The notes: generated by a model not told the origin, from the sequence alone. A stretch of 64,000 bases of DNA from Thiotrichaceae bacterium (GCA_026989335.1 JALSJN010000075.1:1-64000); one strand, 5' to 3'; shown: positions 31,151 to 43,644, counted from the first letter of the stretch. Translations and numbers: made by a program.

Positions 31151-32211
31151 TGGATAGTGTAGCAACATTTTTGAATGGCTTTTTGCCAGAAGGTTTAACC
31201 ACCTTGATCGTGATTATGATAAAAATAGTCGCTATTCTGTTGCCGTTAATTTTAGCCGTTGCTTACACAACCTTTGCAGAAAGAAAAATTATCGGTTATA
31301 TGCAGGTGCGTATGGGGCCAAATCGTGTCGGGCCCAAAGGTTGGTTGCAACCGATTGCAGATGTTGTAAAGCTGATGTTCAAGGAGATTATATCTCCCAC
31401 CAAAGCCAGTACCGTTGTCTTCTTTATTGCTCCAATGTTGGCATTAGCACCTGCCTTAGCGGTTTGGTCGGTAATTCCATTTTGGGATGGCGGTGTGCTT
31501 GCTGATGTTGATGCAGGGTTGTTATTGATTTTAGCGGTAACCTCGCTGGATGTGTTTGGCATTATTTTGGCGGGTTGGGCTTCCAACTCTAAATATGCAA
31601 TTTTAAGTTCTCTGCGAGTGGGTGCGCAAGTAGTTTCCTACGAAATTGCGATGGGCTTTGCCTTGGTCGGTGTATTGATGGCCGCCGGGAGTATGAATTT
31701 AAGTGAAATTGTACGCGCTCAAGAGGGTGGGATCTTTAGCTGGTTTGCATGGCCGTTATTCGGTTTGCTCGTGGTATTTTTTATCGCCGGTGTAGCTGAG
31801 ACTAACCGTGCGCCTTTTGATGTGGCAGAAGGTGAGTCAGAGATCGTCGCAGGTTTTCATGTTGAATATTCGGGTATGGCATTTGCATTATTTTTCTTAG
31901 CAGAATACGCCAGTATGATTCTGGTTTCTGTGTTAACCGCTTTGTTATTTTTAGGGGGCTGGTTATCACCTTTTGGACATGCTTTAGATGATGTTCCTGT
32001 GTTGGGTTCGGTATTAGGTGATGGTTTTCACTGGTTATTTATAAAATCATTCTTCTTCTTATTTTGTTATTTATGGTTCCGTGCCACATTCCCGCGCTAT
32101 CGCTATGATCAGATTATGCGGCTGGGTTGGAAAATACTCATCCCAGTAACATTGGTTTGGATATTTGCTGAAGGTGTTGCGATTGCATTCGGGTGGAAAC
32201 CATGGCTTTAG
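31150..32211 (+). CDS. nuoH: NADH-quinone oxidoreductase subunit H
   Basis: [32 protein letters not shown]. Confidence 0.97.
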   Translation: MDSVATFLNGFLPEGLTTLIVIMIKIVAILLPLILAVAYTTFAERKIIGYMQVRMGPNRVGPKGWLQPIADVVKLMFKEIISPTKASTVVFFIAPMLALAPALAVWSVIPFWDGGVLADVDAGLLLILAVTSLDVFGIILAGWASNSKYAILSSLRVGAQVVSYEIAMGFALVGVLMAAGSMNLSEIVRAQEGGIFSWFAWPLFGLLVVFFIAGVAETNRAPFDVAEGESEIVAGFHVEYSGMAFALFFLAEYASMILVSVLTALLFLGGWLSPFGHALDDVPVLGSVLGDGFHWLFIKSFFFLFCYLWFRATFPRYRYDQIMRLGWKILIPVTLVWIFAEGVAIAFGWKPWL

Positions 32212-32221
32212 GATATTGAGT

Positions 32222-32713
32222 ATGATTAGAAATATTAAACATTTTATTAAGTCATTTACCTTGTTTGATTTACTTCAAGGTTTGGGTGTAACGGGTAAGT
32301 ACTTCTTTAAGCGTAAAATTACGATTCAATACCCTGAGCAAAAAACACCCATGTCGCCACGTTTCAGAGGGCATCATGCATTGCGTCGTTACCCTAATGG
32401 GCAAGAGCGTTGTATCGCGTGTAAATTATGTGAGGCGGTTTGCCCAGCGTTAGCGATTGATATTGAATCAGAAGAACGTGCTGATGGAACACGCCGTACC
32501 ACCAAATACGAGATTGATTTTTTCAAATGTATTTATTGCGGCTTTTGTGAAGAAGTGTGCCCTGTTGATGCCATTGTCGAAACCCATATCTTTGAATACC
32601 ATTATGAAGAAAGGGGCGGAAATCTTATTAGCAAACAAGAGTTACTCGCTTTTGGTGATAAACATGAAACTGAAATTGCTAAACGAAAAGCTGCTGATGC
32701 ACCTTATAGATAA
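32222..32713 (+). CDS. nuoI: NADH-quinone oxidoreductase subunit I
   Basis: [16 protein letters not shown]...[16 protein letters not shown]; start set at the internal Met (MIRNIKHF). Confidence 0.96.
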   Translation: MIRNIKHFIKSFTLFDLLQGLGVTGKYFFKRKITIQYPEQKTPMSPRFRGHHALRRYPNGQERCIACKLCEAVCPALAIDIESEERADGTRRTTKYEIDFFKCIYCGFCEEVCPVDAIVETHIFEYHYEERGGNLISKQELLAFGDKHETEIAKRKAADAPYR

Positions 32714-32729
32714 AAACTAGAGACGACTA

Positions 32730-33326
32730 ATGACCTTTCAACTATTTGTTTTTTACTTTTTTTCTGCTGTGACTTTGCTCTCTGCAGTGGCAGTTGTGAC
32801 GGTGCGTAACCCTGTTTTTTCTGCCTTATTTCTTATTTTAGCCTTTTTTAGTAGCGCTGCGACTTGGGTATTACTAGAAGCTGAGTTCTTAGGTGTGGTT
32901 TTAGTGTTGGTTTATGTCGGTGCAGTGATGGTGCTTTTTTTGTTTGTTATCATGATGTTAGATATTCAAATTGACACGCTACGAGAAGGGTTTATTCGTT
33001 ATCTACCTGTCGGGCTAATAGTGGCAATAGCGATGGCTGTTGAATTGATATTGGTGATGAAGTCAGGGGTATTCAATCGAGATATACCGGAACCCGCGCC
33101 ATTAAGCGTGAGTAATACAGAAGCACTGGGTGAAATCCTTTATACCGAGTATGTTTTTCCGTTTGAAATTGCTGCCGTTATTTTAGTGGTTGCGATCATC
33201 GCTGCTATCGTATTAACCCACCGTCGTCGTACTGGTGTTAAGAAACAGGATCCTTCAAAGCAGGTACGTGTTCGCAGTGAAGACAGAGTACGTCTAGTGA
33301 AAATGAAATCTGAGGAAAGACAATGA
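32730..33326 (+). CDS. nuoJ: NADH-quinone oxidoreductase subunit J
   Basis: [27 protein letters not shown]. Confidence 0.95.
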   Translation: MTFQLFVFYFFSAVTLLSAVAVVTVRNPVFSALFLILAFFSSAATWVLLEAEFLGVVLVLVYVGAVMVLFLFVIMMLDIQIDTLREGFIRYLPVGLIVAIAMAVELILVMKSGVFNRDIPEPAPLSVSNTEALGEILYTEYVFPFEIAAVILVVAIIAAIVLTHRRRTGVKKQDPSKQVRVRSEDRVRLVKMKSEERQ

Positions 33327-33628
33327 TACCGTTATCCTACTTTCTAGTTGTTAGTGCCTTACTATTTTCAATAGCGGTTGCGGGGATTTTCTTAAACCGT
33401 AAAAATATGATCATTTTGTTGATGTGTATTGAACTAATGCTATTAGCCGTTAATCTTAACTTTATCGCTTTTTCACATTACTTGGGTGATATGGCGGGGC
33501 AAGTTTTTGTTTTCTTTATTTTAACGGTAGCAGCGGCAGAAGCAGCTATTGGCTTGGCAATTTTAGTGACGGTGTTCCGTAATCGACGCACTATTAATGT
33601 CGAGGAACTTGATGAGATGAAGGGTTAA
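33323..33628 (+). CDS. nuoK: NADH-quinone oxidoreductase subunit K
   Basis: [24 protein letters not shown]...[13 protein letters not shown]. Confidence 0.96.
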   Translation: MIPLSYFLVVSALLFSIAVAGIFLNRKNMIILLMCIELMLLAVNLNFIAFSHYLGDMAGQVFVFFILTVAAAEAAIGLAILVTVFRNRRTINVEELDEMKG

Positions 33629-33630
33629 GT

Positions 33631-35622
33631 ATGGAAATTATCTATTTACTCATCCCATTTTCTGCTTTGTTGGGTTCTATTATTGCGGGCTTATTCGGTG
33701 CAAAAATTGGTCGTAAGGGTGCGCATAGCGTAACCATTGCAGGTGTAGGAATTGCTTGTATTTTATCGTTTGTTGTTTTGTTTGACGTTTTAGCAGGTAA
33801 TACCTTTTATGGTGATTTATATACATGGGCGCAAATAGGCAATACAAAAATAGCGGTGGGTTTTAAAATAGACCAATTAACCGCGATGATGATGGTTGTG
33901 GTGACGTTTGTATCATTGATGGTACATTTTTACACCATCGGTTATATGGAAGATGATAAGCATAATTGGCCAGAAGATAGTCGTGGTGGGGAAAATAGTT
34001 ACCAACGTTTCTTTGCTTATATTTCTTTATTTACGTTCTCCATGCTAATGCTAGTTATGTCGAATAACTTTATGCAGTTATTCTTCGGCTGGGAAGCTGT
34101 GGGGCTTGTGTCTTATTTGTTAATCGGTTTTTGGTCAACAAGAGACACCGCAATTTTTGCGAATATGAAAGCATTCTTGGTAAACCGTGTCGGTGACTTT
34201 GGTTTCTTACTGGGTATCGCCGCGATTTGGACATACACCGGCTCACTCGATTACCACGAGGTTTTTGCTCGCTTATCAGCGATTGAATTTACAACTGTTT
34301 CCATTATACCTGGGCAAGATTGGTTATTGGTTTCTGTTATTGCTATCTCACTATTTGTCGGCGCAATGGGTAAATCTGCTCAGGTTCCACTGCATGTTTG
34401 GTTGCCTGACTCTATGGAAGGTCCTACGCCAATTTCTGCATTAATTCATGCGGCGACGATGGTAACGGCAGGTATCTTTATGGTATCTAGAATGTCGCCT
34501 ATTTTTGAAATGTCCGATACTGCTCTGAGTATGATTTTAATTATTGGTGCGACCACAGCATTTTTTATGGGTTTGATCGGGGTGGTGCAAAACGATATAA
34601 AAAAGGTAGTCGCCTATTCGACCTTGTCGCAATTAGGTTATATGACCGTAGCCTTAGGAGCGTCGGCATACAGCGCGGCAGTGTTTCATTTAATGACGCA
34701 TGCATTCTTTAAGGCATTATTATTTTTGGCAGCGGGTTCGGTGATTATTGCGATGCACCATGAACAAGACATTCGTAAAATGGGTGGCTTGAAAAAGTAC
34801 TTGCCGATAACCTATTGGACCTCATTGATCGGCTCATTGGCTTTGATTGGATTTCCGTTCTTTTCAGGATTTTTCTCAAAAGATTTAATTATCGAGTCGG
34901 TACATGCGTCTGAATTATACGGTGCGCGTTATGCATATTGGATGGTTTTATTGGGGGTGTTTGTTACTGCACTTTATAGTTTCCGAATGTTCTTTTTGGT
35001 CTTCCATGGAGAAGAGCGGATGGATAAACACACCAAAGATCACTTACATGAACCAGGCAAAGTAGTTACGTGGCCGCTAATCGCACTGGCTATTCCTGCA
35101 GTACTTTCAGGATATTTGATTGACCCGATGGTCGTGGGTGATTTCTTCAAAGGAGTACTGCATTTTGATGAGTCACATAAGGCCATTGAAATTATCAAAG
35201 AAGAATATCATGGCATCTTTAGTTTTGTGGGTCATGGATTGATGATGCCACCTTTCTGGTTAGCAATGGGCGGATTAGGCAGCGCATGGTTTATCTATAT
35301 GAAGAAGCCTTTAATCGCACAGTGGGGGTATGACAAGCTTCGCCCGATTCATACCTTATTAGATAAAAAATACTTTGCCGATGAATTTAATATGGCAGTA
35401 TTTGCAGGTGGTGCTTTAGCCTTGGGCAAAGGTTTATTGGCAGTAGGAGACCGTTTCCTTATCGATGGCTTAATGGTTAATGGCTCGGCAAAACTGACAG
35501 GCTGGTTTGCATCGGTATTCCGGCATGTGCAAACAGGTTATTTATATCATTATGCCTTTTCAATTATTGTCGGTGTTTTAGCAATAATGACTTGGTTAGT
35601 CTTTGGCATGGGGCGCATTTAG
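33631..35622 (+). CDS. nuoL: NADH-quinone oxidoreductase subunit L
   Basis: FFGWEAVGLVSYLLIGFW; VPLHVWLPDSMEGPTPISALIHAATMVTAG. Confidence 0.97.
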   Translation: MEIIYLLIPFSALLGSIIAGLFGAKIGRKGAHSVTIAGVGIACILSFVVLFDVLAGNTFYGDLYTWAQIGNTKIAVGFKIDQLTAMMMVVVTFVSLMVHFYTIGYMEDDKHNWPEDSRGGENSYQRFFAYISLFTFSMLMLVMSNNFMQLFFGWEAVGLVSYLLIGFWSTRDTAIFANMKAFLVNRVGDFGFLLGIAAIWTYTGSLDYHEVFARLSAIEFTTVSIIPGQDWLLVSVIAISLFVGAMGKSAQVPLHVWLPDSMEGPTPISALIHAATMVTAGIFMVSRMSPIFEMSDTALSMILIIGATTAFFMGLIGVVQNDIKKVVAYSTLSQLGYMTVALGASAYSAAVFHLMTHAFFKALLFLAAGSVIIAMHHEQDIRKMGGLKKYLPITYWTSLIGSLALIGFPFFSGFFSKDLIIESVHASELYGARYAYWMVLLGVFVTALYSFRMFFLVFHGEERMDKHTKDHLHEPGKVVTWPLIALAIPAVLSGYLIDPMVVGDFFKGVLHFDESHKAIEIIKEEYHGIFSFVGHGLMMPPFWLAMGGLGSAWFIYMKKPLIAQWGYDKLRPIHTLLDKKYFADEFNMAVFAGGALALGKGLLAVGDRFLIDGLMVNGSAKLTGWFASVFRHVQTGYLYHYAFSIIVGVLAIMTWLVFGMGRI

Positions 35623-35623
35623 T

Positions 35624-37135
35624 ATGTTTGATGGTTACTTGTTAAGTGTCTTGATTTGGCTGCCAATACTCGGCGGTATCTTAACTCTTTTTGCGGGCGA
35701 TAAAGTCGCAGCTCGCCCAGTAGCATTAGTGGTCAGCGTACTTACTTTTGCAATTAGCCTACTGCTATGGACGGGCTTTAATGCTGAAGGGTATCAATTA
35801 CAGTTTGTCGAACTAATTCCGTGGATTGAAACCTTCAAGATAAATTACAGTTTGGGTGTTGATGGGATATCAATGCCGCTCATCCTATTGAATACTTTTA
35901 TCACGGTATTGATTGTTCTAGCAGGTTGGGAAGTTATTCAGAAAAAACCGTCACAATATATGGCAGCCTTCTTAATTATGGAAGGTATTATTAATGGCGT
36001 ATTTGCAGCTCAGGATGCCATGCTGTTTTATGTGTTTTTTGAAGCAATGCTAATTCCAATGTTTATTGTGATTGGTATTTGGGGTGGCGATAACCGTATT
36101 TACGCGACCATTAAGTTCTTTCTATATACCTTCTTCGGCTCGGTATTTATGTTGGTTAGCTTAATTTACATGTACACACAGGCAGGTAGTTTTGCGATAG
36201 CTGATTTGCATAATGTAAAGTTAGGGCTAACGCCGCAAATTTTAATCTTTTTATCATTCTTAATCGCCTTTGGTGTAAAGGTGCCGATGTGGCCAGTCCA
36301 TACATGGTTACCCGATGCTCACGTTCAAGCGCCTACGGGCGGCTCGGTAATTTTGGCAGCGGTTATGCTTAAAATTGGTGGCTATGGCTTTTTACGATTT
36401 TCGTTGCCAATGGTGCCAGATGCTTCAGCAGAGCTAGCTTGGCTTGTGATTTTTATGTCACTAACTGCTGTAGTTTACATTGGGTTTATAGCTTTGGTTC
36501 AAAGTGATATGAAAAAGTTGGTGGCGTATTCATCCATTGCTCATATGGGTTTTGTAACGTTAGGCTTCTTTATTTTATACCCTATATTGAAAAATACTGG
36601 TAGTACCGAAGGCTCATTAATGGGCTTGCAAGGGGGGATGTTGCAGATGATATCGCATGGTTTTATCTCCGGTGCGATGTTCCTAGCTATTGGTGTTTTA
36701 TATGATCGTATGCACACCCGTGAGATTTCTGCTTACGGTGGTGTTGCAAACCGAATGCCTTGGTTTGCGGGTTTCTTTGTGCTCTTTGCCATGGCGAATA
36801 CGGGTTTACCAGGTACCTCAGGTTTTGTTGGTGAGTTCATGGTTATTCTTGCCAGCTTTAAAGCTAATTTCTGGATTGCTTTTTTAAGTGCGACAACCTT
36901 AATAGTGGGAGCAGCTTATACTTTATGGTTAGTTAAACGTGTCATCTTTGGTGCTGTTACGAATGATCAGGTATCTGAACTCACCGATATAAACAAGCGT
37001 GAAACGTTTATATTAAGCGTATTAGCCGTCTTTGTATTGTTACTAGGGTTATGGCCAGAGCCATTGGTACATGTAATGAATGATTCGCTCGTTCATGTTA
37101 TTGAACAAGCAACAACCAGCAAGTTGGTAAAGTGA
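35624..37135 (+). CDS. nuoM: NADH-quinone oxidoreductase subunit M
   Basis: WPVHTWLPDAHVQAPTGGSVILAAVMLKIGGYGFLRF; start set at ATG 35624. Confidence 0.96.
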   Translation: MFDGYLLSVLIWLPILGGILTLFAGDKVAARPVALVVSVLTFAISLLLWTGFNAEGYQLQFVELIPWIETFKINYSLGVDGISMPLILLNTFITVLIVLAGWEVIQKKPSQYMAAFLIMEGIINGVFAAQDAMLFYVFFEAMLIPMFIVIGIWGGDNRIYATIKFFLYTFFGSVFMLVSLIYMYTQAGSFAIADLHNVKLGLTPQILIFLSFLIAFGVKVPMWPVHTWLPDAHVQAPTGGSVILAAVMLKIGGYGFLRFSLPMVPDASAELAWLVIFMSLTAVVYIGFIALVQSDMKKLVAYSSIAHMGFVTLGFFILYPILKNTGSTEGSLMGLQGGMLQMISHGFISGAMFLAIGVLYDRMHTREISAYGGVANRMPWFAGFFVLFAMANTGLPGTSGFVGEFMVILASFKANFWIAFLSATTLIVGAAYTLWLVKRVIFGAVTNDQVSELTDINKRETFILSVLAVFVLLLGLWPEPLVHVMNDSLVHVIEQATTSKLVK

Positions 37136-37136
37136 T

Positions 37137-38651
37137 ATGCAATTAATTCCAATGGGCTTTGAAGTCCCTAATTTCACCCCCGCTATACCAGAGATATTTT
37201 TATTAGCAGGTGCCTGTTTTGTGTTACTCGCTGATTTATTCATAAGCGATAAAAATCGCTTTATTACCTACTTAATGGCGCAAGTCGTACTCTTAATAAC
37301 AGCAGGTTTAGTTTTAACTAACTTTGGCAGTGCTACTGTTTCTACATTTAGCGATATGTTTGTACTTGACCCAATGGCACAAGTCTTAAAAGTAGCATTG
37401 ATATTGGTTACAGTGGGTGTCTTTGTGTATTCACGTGATTATTTGCGTGATCGTCAAATGTACCGTGGAGAATATTTCACGCTTGGTTTATTTACCGTAT
37501 TGGGCATGATGATCATGGTGTCAGCACAAACCCTATTGCTAATTTACTTAGGCTTAGAGCTACTATCACTTGCAATGTATGCCCTAGTCGCCTTTAGACG
37601 TGATGACGGGCGTGCATCAGAAGCCGCAATGAAATATTTTGTACTCGGTGCTATTGCATCCGGTATGTTGCTGTACGGTATGTCGTTTATTTACGGTATA
37701 ACAGGTAGTTTATACCTTGATCATATCGCAACTTATATGTCATCAAACCCCGTTATGCAAAATGTTGGTTTGTTACTTGGCTTGTCATTTATCATCGTAG
37801 GGCTTGGTTTTAAACTGGGTGCAGTGCCTTTTCATATGTGGGTGCCAGATGTTTATGACGGCGCTCCAACATCGGTGACTATGTTCCTAGGTACGGCACC
37901 AAAAATTGCCGCGTTTGCGATGATTATCCGCTTGTTAGCTGAAGGCTTAGGCGACATGGTGCAAGGTTGGCAACAAATTTTAGCGATTCTCGCGGCGCTC
38001 TCTGTTGTGCTGGGTAACATCATAGCTATTGCCCAAACCAATATAAAACGAATGTTCGCGTACTCAACTATTTCACATATGGGCTTTGTCTTAATGGGGG
38101 TTCTTGCAGGTACGCAAGCAGGCTATGCTGCTTCAATGTTTTATATTATCACCTATGCCATCATCTCAATGGGCGGCTTTGCAGTCATTATTTATTTAAG
38201 CCACAACGCTAAAGAAGCGGATCAATTGGATGATTTAAAAGGCTTAAGCAGTACGCATCCTTGGGTGGCCTTTATGATGATGCTATTTTTATTTGCAATG
38301 GCTGGCGTACCACCAACCGTTGGCTTTTACGCTAAGTTATCGGTGATAACTGTTGTGGTTGATGTGAGTTATACTTGGCTGGCGGTACTGGCCGTGGTGA
38401 CGTCAGTGATTGGTGCTTACTATTATTTACGCGCTATAAAACTGATGTATTTTGATAAGTCCGATGAAAATACAAGTACAGAAACAATTGCTGAAAATAA
38501 TTTGGATGGGGCTAAGCCATCTGTGGCTAACAATAACTCATTAGACTTTACTGTGTTATTAAGCATTAATGGTTTCGCGGTATTACTGCTAGGAATATTG
38601 CCAGGTGGGCTGATGGCGCTTTGCTTGCGTGCAATACAGTCAAGCTTATAA
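37137..38651 (+). CDS. nuoN: NADH-quinone oxidoreductase subunit N
   Basis: FKLGAVPFHMWVPDVYDGAPTSVTMFLGTAPKIAAFA. Confidence 0.96.
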   Translation: MQLIPMGFEVPNFTPAIPEIFLLAGACFVLLADLFISDKNRFITYLMAQVVLLITAGLVLTNFGSATVSTFSDMFVLDPMAQVLKVALILVTVGVFVYSRDYLRDRQMYRGEYFTLGLFTVLGMMIMVSAQTLLLIYLGLELLSLAMYALVAFRRDDGRASEAAMKYFVLGAIASGMLLYGMSFIYGITGSLYLDHIATYMSSNPVMQNVGLLLGLSFIIVGLGFKLGAVPFHMWVPDVYDGAPTSVTMFLGTAPKIAAFAMIIRLLAEGLGDMVQGWQQILAILAALSVVLGNIIAIAQTNIKRMFAYSTISHMGFVLMGVLAGTQAGYAASMFYIITYAIISMGGFAVIIYLSHNAKEADQLDDLKGLSSTHPWVAFMMMLFLFAMAGVPPTVGFYAKLSVITVVVDVSYTWLAVLAVVTSVIGAYYYLRAIKLMYFDKSDENTSTETIAENNLDGAKPSVANNNSLDFTVLLSINGFAVLLLGILPGGLMALCLRAIQSSL

Positions 38652-38867
38652 GTATTTATTAAAGTCTTTTCTCGCTTAGAATAGTCTAGCTATTGTTTTT
38701 TTAGGGAATAGACGGTTGAAAATTTCAGATGAATGGATTATTCTTCGTTCATCTAGGGTTCAGTTATGTTCTTCGAAAAAGCGAAAAATAGGAAACTGAA
38801 AGCTGTTTGTTTAAGCTGTGACAACACTTACTGTGGCTATCACAATAAAAAAAATTAGGAGTTTCAA

Positions 38868-40277
38868 ATGTTTATTAAAAGTTTTTCATCCATAGCTGTA
38901 TTGGCTTTTCTACTTCCCACTACGCAAGTAATGGCAGCACAACATGAAAAAGCCGAAGGTCGTGTCGATGCTACGGCAACATTACCTAATGCAAAAGCCG
39001 GTGAGTGTTTTGCGAAAGTGATTGTACCGGCTAAATATGATGTGAAAACAGAAGAGGTTTTGGTTAAGCCTGAATCTGAAGAAGTCACCATTAAAGCCGC
39101 TATTTTCGATACAGCTGAAAAACCAGTAATTGTTAAAGCGGGTTATACAAAAATAAAAGTGGTACCTGCAAAATTCAGAGAGGAAATAGAAGAAGTTGAA
39201 ACCTCGAAAGCCGGAACAGCATGGTTAACTGGTCTCGGAAAAGGCGGTATTCCTGCTAGCCCTGCGCTTTTAGCGGGAGCTAAAACCAGTGGGATTGAAA
39301 TTGAGAAGGCTGCGCCAGGGCAGTGTTTTAAAGAGTATTTTACATCTGCTAAATTTGAGCAAACAGAAAAACAAATCTTAGTTAAAGAAGAGTCAGAAGA
39401 AATTAAGGTTATCGCACCACAGTTCGAAGGTGGTGAAGAATTGGTTATTGTTAAGCAAGCGAGTAAAAAGAAAATTTATAAGCCAGCGGAATATGAGATT
39501 GTAGAAGAGAAAATTGAGATTGAGCCAGCTAAAGCTGTTTGGAAAAAGGGTGATGGCCCAATCACTAAGATCGATAATTCTACAGGCGATATTATGTGTT
39601 TGGTACAGGTGCCAGCAAAATACCAAATCTTTAAGAAAACGGTTCTTAAAAATAAATCAAGCATTGAGTTAGTGGATGTTCCTGAGGCAACTAAAGCCAT
39701 TAAAATTAGCAAGCTGGTTACGGATACTTCTGTTGATAAAGTAAAAATTCCTGCTGAATACAAGACAGTATCCATTAAAAATAAAGTATCTGATGCAAGT
39801 TTCTCATGGAAGGCTGCCGGAGAAAAAGGGGAAGGGACTTACACAGGTAATCAAATTTGTTTAAAAGAGATACCTGCAAAATTCACCAAAGTGAAGAAGC
39901 TTGTGGTTGATGCAGCAGCAGCAGTTGAAGAAGAAAAAATTGACCCAGTATCTCAGATTATTAAAGTCAGTAACGTAGCGACAGAGTCTGAAGAAATTCG
40001 TACAAAAGTACCTGCTGTTTATAAAACTGTTGAGAAAAGAATTAAAGTTAGCCCTGAAAGCCTGGTATGGCGTCAGATATTATGTCGTACCAATATGGGT
40101 CCTGGAATTAATAAAAAGATTCAACAGGCGCTTAAAGATGCGGGTGTTTACACCGGTGTTGTTGATGGTAATATCGGTCGTGGTACAATGAAGTCACTTG
40201 AGCAGTACCAGAAAGATAATGGAATGGCTACTGGCGGAATCACTATGGATGTATTGAAGAAGTTGGGTGTTCGTTAA
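38868..40277 (+). CDS. exported internally repetitive protein with C-terminal peptidoglycan-binding domain
   Basis: signal peptide; about four degenerate repeats containing C-x(3-6)-PAKY/F and PAxYxxV...W; C-terminal IQQALKDAGVYTGVVDGNIGRGTMKSLEQYQKDNGM. Confidence 0.7.
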   Translation: MFIKSFSSIAVLAFLLPTTQVMAAQHEKAEGRVDATATLPNAKAGECFAKVIVPAKYDVKTEEVLVKPESEEVTIKAAIFDTAEKPVIVKAGYTKIKVVPAKFREEIEEVETSKAGTAWLTGLGKGGIPASPALLAGAKTSGIEIEKAAPGQCFKEYFTSAKFEQTEKQILVKEESEEIKVIAPQFEGGEELVIVKQASKKKIYKPAEYEIVEEKIEIEPAKAVWKKGDGPITKIDNSTGDIMCLVQVPAKYQIFKKTVLKNKSSIELVDVPEATKAIKISKLVTDTSVDKVKIPAEYKTVSIKNKVSDASFSWKAAGEKGEGTYTGNQICLKEIPAKFTKVKKLVVDAAAAVEEEKIDPVSQIIKVSNVATESEEIRTKVPAVYKTVEKRIKVSPESLVWRQILCRTNMGPGINKKIQQALKDAGVYTGVVDGNIGRGTMKSLEQYQKDNGMATGGITMDVLKKLGVR

Positions 40278-40301
40278 AAACATCTACTTCTATTAAAAAA
40301 A

Positions 40302-40329
40302 AGAGCCACGGTCGTGGCTCTTTTTTTTT
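40302..40329. terminator. bidirectional terminator between 38868 CDS and tgt
   Basis: AGAGCCAC-GGTC-GTGGCTCT flanked by A-run and T-run. Confidence 0.9.
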
Positions 40330-40356
40330 GCTCAATTTTTCAATGCTCAGGTTTTC

Positions 40357-41493
<1,137 letters not shown>

Positions 41494-41592
41494 TCACCGA
41501 TATGGTAGTGCTGATTGATTGAATACACAATCAGCTTTTAAATTAATGACAGGAAAAGCGTAATAAATAAGTAATTAATTATATAATAATAC

Positions 41593-41632
41593 ATTAAATC
41601 AAATTAAATCAAATTAAATCAAATTAAATCAA
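41593..41632. repeat. 10-bp tandem repeat (ATTAAATCAA)x4
   Basis: read directly, upstream of tgt. Confidence 0.95.
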
Positions 41633-42024
41633 AGGCTTATAAAATAATTGTATTGACATTAGTGGCTTTATTCTGTCATATTGCAATAAAACTGTTTGAT
41701 AATTATCAAGAGCGAATAGTGGATTTTCAGAGTGATGCAATTTTAGTGTTGTTACTTTGAGGTGAAGTTTTTGAGTAATTTTGTTAGGCAGTCATTTTTA
41801 AAACCTGAATCTGTGACTTTAATGCGGATACGGGGCGTAAGATATTGGTTTAGTACGTGACTTATACAAATATTAGCTTCAGCCATAGCTTAAGCGGATA
41901 TTTTTTAAACCCGTGATGAATCTATAGCTTGTTGTTCAGTGTTGTAGTGCAGTCACGGGTTTAGGTTAAAGTTAGAACCAGTTATTGGTTTATTTTTTTT
42001 GTTTGATCTCTAGGAGGATTAATA

Positions 42025-42552
42025 ATGTTTAAAAAGACAGGAATAGTTGTCTCAACAGTTTTATTAACTAGCTCAGTGATGGCGGCTGATTTTATGGACG
42101 CAACATGGGCAAAGCAAGCTTGTAACGCATGGAATGCGAATGCAACACTCACCACTCAGTTAGGCAGTAAAAGTAGCTCTAAATGGATTTCAAATGATGC
42201 GGGAAGAGGCTTCAAAGTTTTACAAATGTACCGTAGCCAATGTGGCGCTAAATCAAAAGTGCAATTAACAATCGCTGACAAAGGCGGCAAGGCCATGTGT
42301 ATTTACGGTGGTAAGCCAGATGGAAAAAAATTAAATATGGCAGTTGATTATCTTATGCATGCATCGGATAAAAATTGGACTTGTATGGGGAAAGCCTCAT
42401 GGGGTTGTGGTGCAATGGGTGCGATGGGTACGGGTAAACTAAAGTTTAGCGGTCCAAAGGTTGAAGCCATGAAAGTTATGGGGCCTTTTGGTAGTTTTTT
42501 AAAGTTGGCAGGTGCTGTGCCAGGGAATAAGGGTGCTACTTGTCCTAAGTAA
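42025..42552 (+). CDS. exported SCP-2 sterol-transfer-like protein
   Basis: signal peptide; KVQLTIADKGG...GKPDGKKLNMAVDY...GAMGTGKLKFSGPKVEAMKVMGPFGSFLKL resembles SCP2 domains. Confidence 0.55.
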   Translation: MFKKTGIVVSTVLLTSSVMAADFMDATWAKQACNAWNANATLTTQLGSKSSSKWISNDAGRGFKVLQMYRSQCGAKSKVQLTIADKGGKAMCIYGGKPDGKKLNMAVDYLMHASDKNWTCMGKASWGCGAMGAMGTGKLKFSGPKVEAMKVMGPFGSFLKLAGAVPGNKGATCPK

Positions 42553-42607
42553 CTTTCTTATTTTCATATAATTAGAGAGCCTTAAGCGGTATTACTTGAG
42601 TTCGCTA

Positions 42608-42643
42608 AATAAAAAAGCCACAAAATATATGCGGCTTTTTTAT
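42608..42643 (+). terminator. probable terminator after 42025 CDS
   Basis: AAAAAGCCAC...GCGGCTTTTTT. Confidence 0.7.
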
Positions 42644-42789
42644 TTGGGGTAGCTTTTGTTGAGTTGGTCGCTATTATTCACGAATGAGTCGTAATAGTTA
42701 TTCTATTCGCCGATCTTCGTGGATAATATCGGTAGATTTGGTAAGCTAAAAATCATTGGGCTTGATCAGGTTTACCCTCCGTTCATAGT

Positions 42790-43644
42790 TTAAAACTGAT
42801 GTTTTTCACAAGCCGTTAAAGTATTTTTCATTAGCATAGCCACGGTCATTGGTCCGACACCACCAGGCACGGGGGTAATCCAAGCTGCGCGTTGTGAGGC
42901 TTTTTCAAATTCCACATCACCTGCCAATTTTCCATCCTCTAAACGATTGATGCCAACATCAATAACCGTAGCGCCTTTCTTAATCCAATCCCCTTTTACT
43001 AGGCCTGGCTTGCCAACAGCAACAACTACAATGTCGGCTTGCCCTACAAGTTCTGGCGTATTTTTAGTAAAACGGTGGCATACGGTAACTGTTGCGCCTG
43101 CAAGTAGCAGTTCGAGCATCATAGGTCGTCCGACAATGTTAGATGCTCCAACAATAACAGCATGTTTACCATAAAAGGTTTCATCTATAGATTCAAGCAA
43201 GCGAATAATGCCAAACGGTGTGCAGGGACGTAAGCTAGGAATACGTAGAGCTAAGCGGCCAACATTGATTGGGTGAAAACCATCCACATCTTTATCGGGG
43301 TGGATTTGCTCGATAACCAGCGAAGCATCCATATGTTGTGGAAGCGGTAGCTGCACTAAAATACCATCAATGTCACTGTCATTATTGAGCTTTTCAATTA
43401 ATGTAATGAGTTCGTATTGTGTCGTTTCAGAGGCTAAATCATAAGAGCGAGAGTAAATGCCAACTTCTTTACAGGCTTTGCGTTTATGTCCAACATAGAT
43501 TTGTGATGCAGGGTCTCCGCCAATCAAAATTACTGCTAATCCCGGTGGGCGCTTTTCTAGTCTGGTTCGCTCTTTAATTGCTACTTTCACCTCACTTCTG
43601 ACTTTTACTGCAACTTTTTTTCCATCAATAATTTTTGCGCTCAT
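42790..43644 (-). CDS. folD: bifunctional methylenetetrahydrofolate dehydrogenase/cyclohydrolase
   Basis: [51 protein letters not shown]. Confidence 0.96.
   Translation of the reverse strand: MSAKIIDGKKVAVKVRSEVKVAIKERTRLEKRPPGLAVILIGGDPASQIYVGHKRKACKEVGIYSRSYDLASETTQYELITLIEKLNNDSDIDGILVQLPLPQHMDASLVIEQIHPDKDVDGFHPINVGRLALRIPSLRPCTPFGIIRLLESIDETFYGKHAVIVGASNIVGRPMMLELLLAGATVTVCHRFTKNTPELVGQADIVVVAVGKPGLVKGDWIKKGATVIDVGINRLEDGKLAGDVEFEKASQRAAWITPVPGGVGPMTVAMLMKNTLTACEKHQF

Noticed and set aside
24083-38651. Unusual complex I arrangement
   Set aside because: Gene order nuoA-N is complete and canonical with separate nuoC and nuoD; no extra or missing subunit seen.
41593-41632. Possible CRISPR array
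   Set aside because: Repeats are contiguous 10-mers without spacers and there are no cas genes. No CRISPR array was seen anywhere in the window.
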